Assembly: GCA_905479595.1 (NCBI GenBank)
Contig: CAJQND010000061.1
Span: forward strand, 1-16,978
Reading direction: 5' to 3'
Source: an uncultured Hyphomicrobiales bacterium
GTDB taxonomy: Bacteria; Pseudomonadota; Alphaproteobacteria; Rhizobiales; CAJQND01
DNA length: 16,978 nucleotides
The translations under genes were made by a program, and so were the position numbers. The notes beneath the pieces are model-generated. The model was given only the letters and a program-made list of their open reading frames with translations, ran no database searches and was not told the DNA's origin. Below, in pieces: positions 15,152 to 16,978 of this stretch; position 1 is the first letter of the stretch; every line of letters starts with the position of its first letter.

Positions 15152-16546
15152 TCAGTTTAACAGTTTCTGAGCTTTCCAGAAACGCCGGGGAGACACCGCT
15201 TTTTTCCAGATGCGGGTTTCATAATGCAGGTGTGGACCGGTGCTGCGGCCGGTATTTCCCAGTTTACCGATCATCTGGCCGCGTTTGACCTTCTGGCCTC
15301 GGCGCACCTTAATCATTGAAAGGTGGGCATACCGGGTTTTAATCCCGTTGGCATGGCGCAGTTCCACCAGCTTGCCATAGGCACCCTTGCGCCCTGCTGA
15401 TACCACCACCCCATCGGCAGTGGCGCGCACGGGATGGCCGAAACGGGCTTTGAAATCTATCCCTGTATGCATGGCCCGGCGGCGGCGGAATGGGTCGTTT
15501 CTAACGCCAAACCCGCTGGTTACCCGGTACTTTCCGCGCATTGGATAGACAAGAGGCATCTTGTCCAGCGCCATGGTCAGTTTCTCTGCCTGGGCAATTT
15601 TTTGCCCTGCAAGAAGCATCTTGTTACCAAGAAAATCGTCTTTAAACGCGGGATCGTTCGGATCAACATAAGGTCCGCCAATATTCGTCTTGTCTTTTTT
15701 CACCGCCTTCACGACGCGCTTGGGGTTCAGGCCGATGCGCTTGATTGCCTTCGTCGCCGTGCGGATACGATTTTCGCTGGCTTTCTCGACCTCATCGAGA
15801 AGGGCCAGCTGACGTGCGCTGATCTCTGCAAACTGGGCACGCAAACGGTTTAACGGCGCACTGGCTTCAGCATGGTTCGTGAACGGTTTACGCTGAGGTG
15901 CAACCGAAGACCCTTTCTGAAATTCTGACCCTTTTTGCTTTTCCTTATGGCGAATTCCGAGGTCACCTTTGCCGGTAAACCCTGGTGCCGCGTAAGGACC
16001 TGCGGGAGATTCAAAATTGCCGTCAGCAGGTTCATCGGTTACTTGCGCAGGTTCGTCCGTTTTCGGAGCGGAAGCCTTGCGTGTAGGAATCCAGCCTTGG
16101 CGGAAAAACTGTTCCATACGGCGATGGCGCTCGGAAAGCTGGTCAAACTCGCCTCCAAGCTTTTCAACTTTCTCAATATACTGATCCTGATCCAGCAAAA
16201 GCTGGCCGCTCAACCGGTCAACCGCAGTGCGCATCGAGGTGAGCCTGTCTTCATAGACAATACGCGCCTGCTGGGCACGGAGGTCTTTAAGGGCAATCAA
16301 CTGATCTTTGAAGGCAACATTGACGGACGCATAAGCCAGCCAGAACAACCCGGCGACGAAGATAATCGCCGCGCAGACCTGAACCCAGGAACGCAATGTT
16401 ATGAACTGAACATCACCATCGCTGCGCACGTAAATCTGGCGTTCACGGAACGCATAGCCAATGCGCCGCAAAAAGCCTCTGCGCTCCTGATATTCGTCTT
16501 CGAACCCGTCATCCAGGTCCGGACCGATAAGGTCATCGAGGCTCAT
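15152..16546 (-). CDS. Membrane-anchored M23-family metallopeptidase
   Basis: Probable inner-membrane-anchored peptidoglycan endopeptidase or divisome-related factor of 464 residues. The N-terminal cytoplasmic segment of about 52 residues is acidic then basic. One transmembrane helix spans about 53-75. A periplasmic coiled-coil-like region covers roughly 80-150 and 228-275, with a charged linker between. The C-terminal M23 (LytM) domain covers about 340-450. The zinc site appears intact: His360 and Asp364 (HTGID), His408 (YAHLS) and His439/His441 (HLH in STGPHLHYE). With all ligands present it may be catalytic, unlike degenerate EnvC-type activators. The start has AGGGG about 10 bases upstream. 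Confidence 0.92.
   Translation of the reverse strand: MSLDDLIGPDLDDGFEDEYQERRGFLRRIGYAFRERQIYVRSDGDVQFITLRSWVQVCAAIIFVAGLFWLAYASVNVAFKDQLIALKDLRAQQARIVYEDRLTSMRTAVDRLSGQLLLDQDQYIEKVEKLGGEFDQLSERHRRMEQFFRQGWIPTRKASAPKTDEPAQVTDEPADGNFESPAGPYAAPGFTGKGDLGIRHKEKQKGSEFQKGSSVAPQRKPFTNHAEASAPLNRLRAQFAEISARQLALLDEVEKASENRIRTATKAIKRIGLNPKRVVKAVKKDKTNIGGPYVDPNDPAFKDDFLGNKMLLAGQKIAQAEKLTMALDKMPLVYPMRGKYRVTSGFGVRNDPFRRRRAMHTGIDFKARFGHPVRATADGVVVSAGRKGAYGKLVELRHANGIKTRYAHLSMIKVRRGQKVKRGQMIGKLGNTGRSTGPHLHYETRIWKKAVSPRRFWKAQKLLN
15163..15183 (+). terminator. Weak stem-loop after tyrS
   Basis: GTTTCTG (15163-15169) pairs with CAGAAAC (15177-15183) across a 7-base loop, 25 bases after the tyrS stop and inside the 3' end of the convergent peptidase gene. 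It lacks a T-run and half of it is coding, so this is at best a weak terminator. Confidence 0.2.
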
Positions 16547-16911
16547 TTGCCCAAACCCCTGTCACAACCGGGCAAAACCACAGGTTTAAGCCAGTTTTCA
16601 GCGTTGTGTGTATGATTGATTTCACGCAACCGCCAGATCCCTCCCATAGAATCCCGAGCCCGCTTATACCGCCGTTTATCTCAGATGTCACGCCGGGCAA
16701 GGATATGGCAGTGGGTCAGCATGAAATTTGCCCTCATACAATCAGTCTGATTGTCCATCGTTTTCCGCAGCACCTGAATAATTGCGCTCCACCGCCAGCA
16801 GGGGATTTACCAACAATGGAAATGATGTCTTATTTCACTCTCAAGTTTGCAAAAACGGAGGCCAGATAGTCCTTTTTAGACACGAGAAAATTTTCTAGAT
16901 TTTATCAATCT
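16547..16911. other. Non-coding stretch upstream of the M23 peptidase
   Basis: About 365 bases without a supportable gene. It must hold the promoter of the M23 peptidase (minus strand), but I could not identify a convincing -35/-10 pair. An 87-codon plus-strand frame (16606-16869) encodes no recognisable domain, lacks a ribosome-binding site and begins in the likely leader of the peptidase gene. Composition shifts to AT-rich from about 16840. Confidence 0.4.
16885..16896. repeat. Perfect AT-rich palindrome AGAAAATTTTCT
   Basis: A 12-base perfect palindrome just upstream of the reading frame that opens at 16912, in the AT-rich right end. Its position suits an operator or promoter element, but it matches no box I can name. 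AT-rich palindromes also arise by chance. Confidence 0.35.
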
Positions 16912-16978
16912 ATGAACCCACCACCAAGATACTATCCAATCGGTACAATTCGAAAATGTTACTGTAATGAAAACCATT
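16912..16978 (+). CDS. Possible start of a hypothetical gene (partial)
   Basis: From ATG 16912 a frame stays open for 22 codons to the window edge and reads MNPPPRYYPIGTIRKCYC and on. The frame itself is open from about 16870. A Cys-X-Cys pair is visible. There is no Shine-Dalgarno sequence, and the stretch is too short to identify. The AT-rich composition differs from the genes to the left. It may be a real gene beginning or a chance open frame. Confidence 0.22.
   Translation, partial: MNPPPRYYPIGTIRKCYCNENH

Noticed and set aside
16606..16869. 87-codon plus-strand frame right of the M23 gene
   Set aside because: No ribosome-binding site, no recognisable domain, and it starts in the likely leader of the divergent peptidase gene.

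Overview
The window looks like core chromosome of an alphaproteobacterium, most likely of the Hyphomicrobiales (Rhizobiales). The protein sequences, the layout (clpX, clpP and tig; an iscR-led suf operon with two cysteine desulfurases; anmK divergent from tyrS), and a sequence resembling an Irr-type iron-control box upstream of iscR all point that way. Base composition is even and slightly GC-rich by eye until about 16.84 kb, where it becomes AT-rich. I see no mobile element, phage gene or CRISPR array.

Layout. Positions 1-3454 (all minus strand) hold the protein quality-control set tig, clpP and clpX; clpX runs off the left edge. Trigger factor has an unusual C-terminal tail: an alternating His/Asp run followed by a histone-H1-like Lys/Ala/Pro stretch. 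A complete tRNA-Leu(UAG) with encoded CCA lies just upstream of tig, followed by a 196-base spacer with small repeats. Positions 3856-11820 (minus) form one tightly packed operon for iron-sulfur cluster assembly, in transcription order: iscR, a group I cysteine desulfurase, sufB (TTG start), sufC, sufD, sufS, sufT (DUF59), an A-type carrier and finally a GNAT acetyltransferase. Several junctions are 4-5 base stop/start overlaps.

Positions 11821-12047 are the control region between iscR and a divergent alpha/beta hydrolase. I read there a match to the enterobacterial type-1 IscR site, a 15/17 match to the rhizobial iron-control element as I recall it, and overlapping divergent promoters. This is the most interesting non-coding stretch in the window. 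To the right are the hydrolase (plus), anmK (minus, overlapping the hydrolase tail-to-tail by 52 bases), tyrS (plus) and a membrane-anchored M23 peptidase (minus). The last 430 bases carry no confident gene, but a reading frame opens at 16912 and leaves the window.

How the genes work together. IscR senses cluster status and probably represses its own operon. The two desulfurases mobilise sulfur from cysteine, SufBCD is the scaffold, and SufT and the A-type protein help maturation and delivery. If the iron-control box is real, iron/heme status via Irr is a second input. The genes are mostly ordinary. I did not find a clearly new system; the control region, the trigger-factor tail and the GNAT gene ending the operon merit follow-up.
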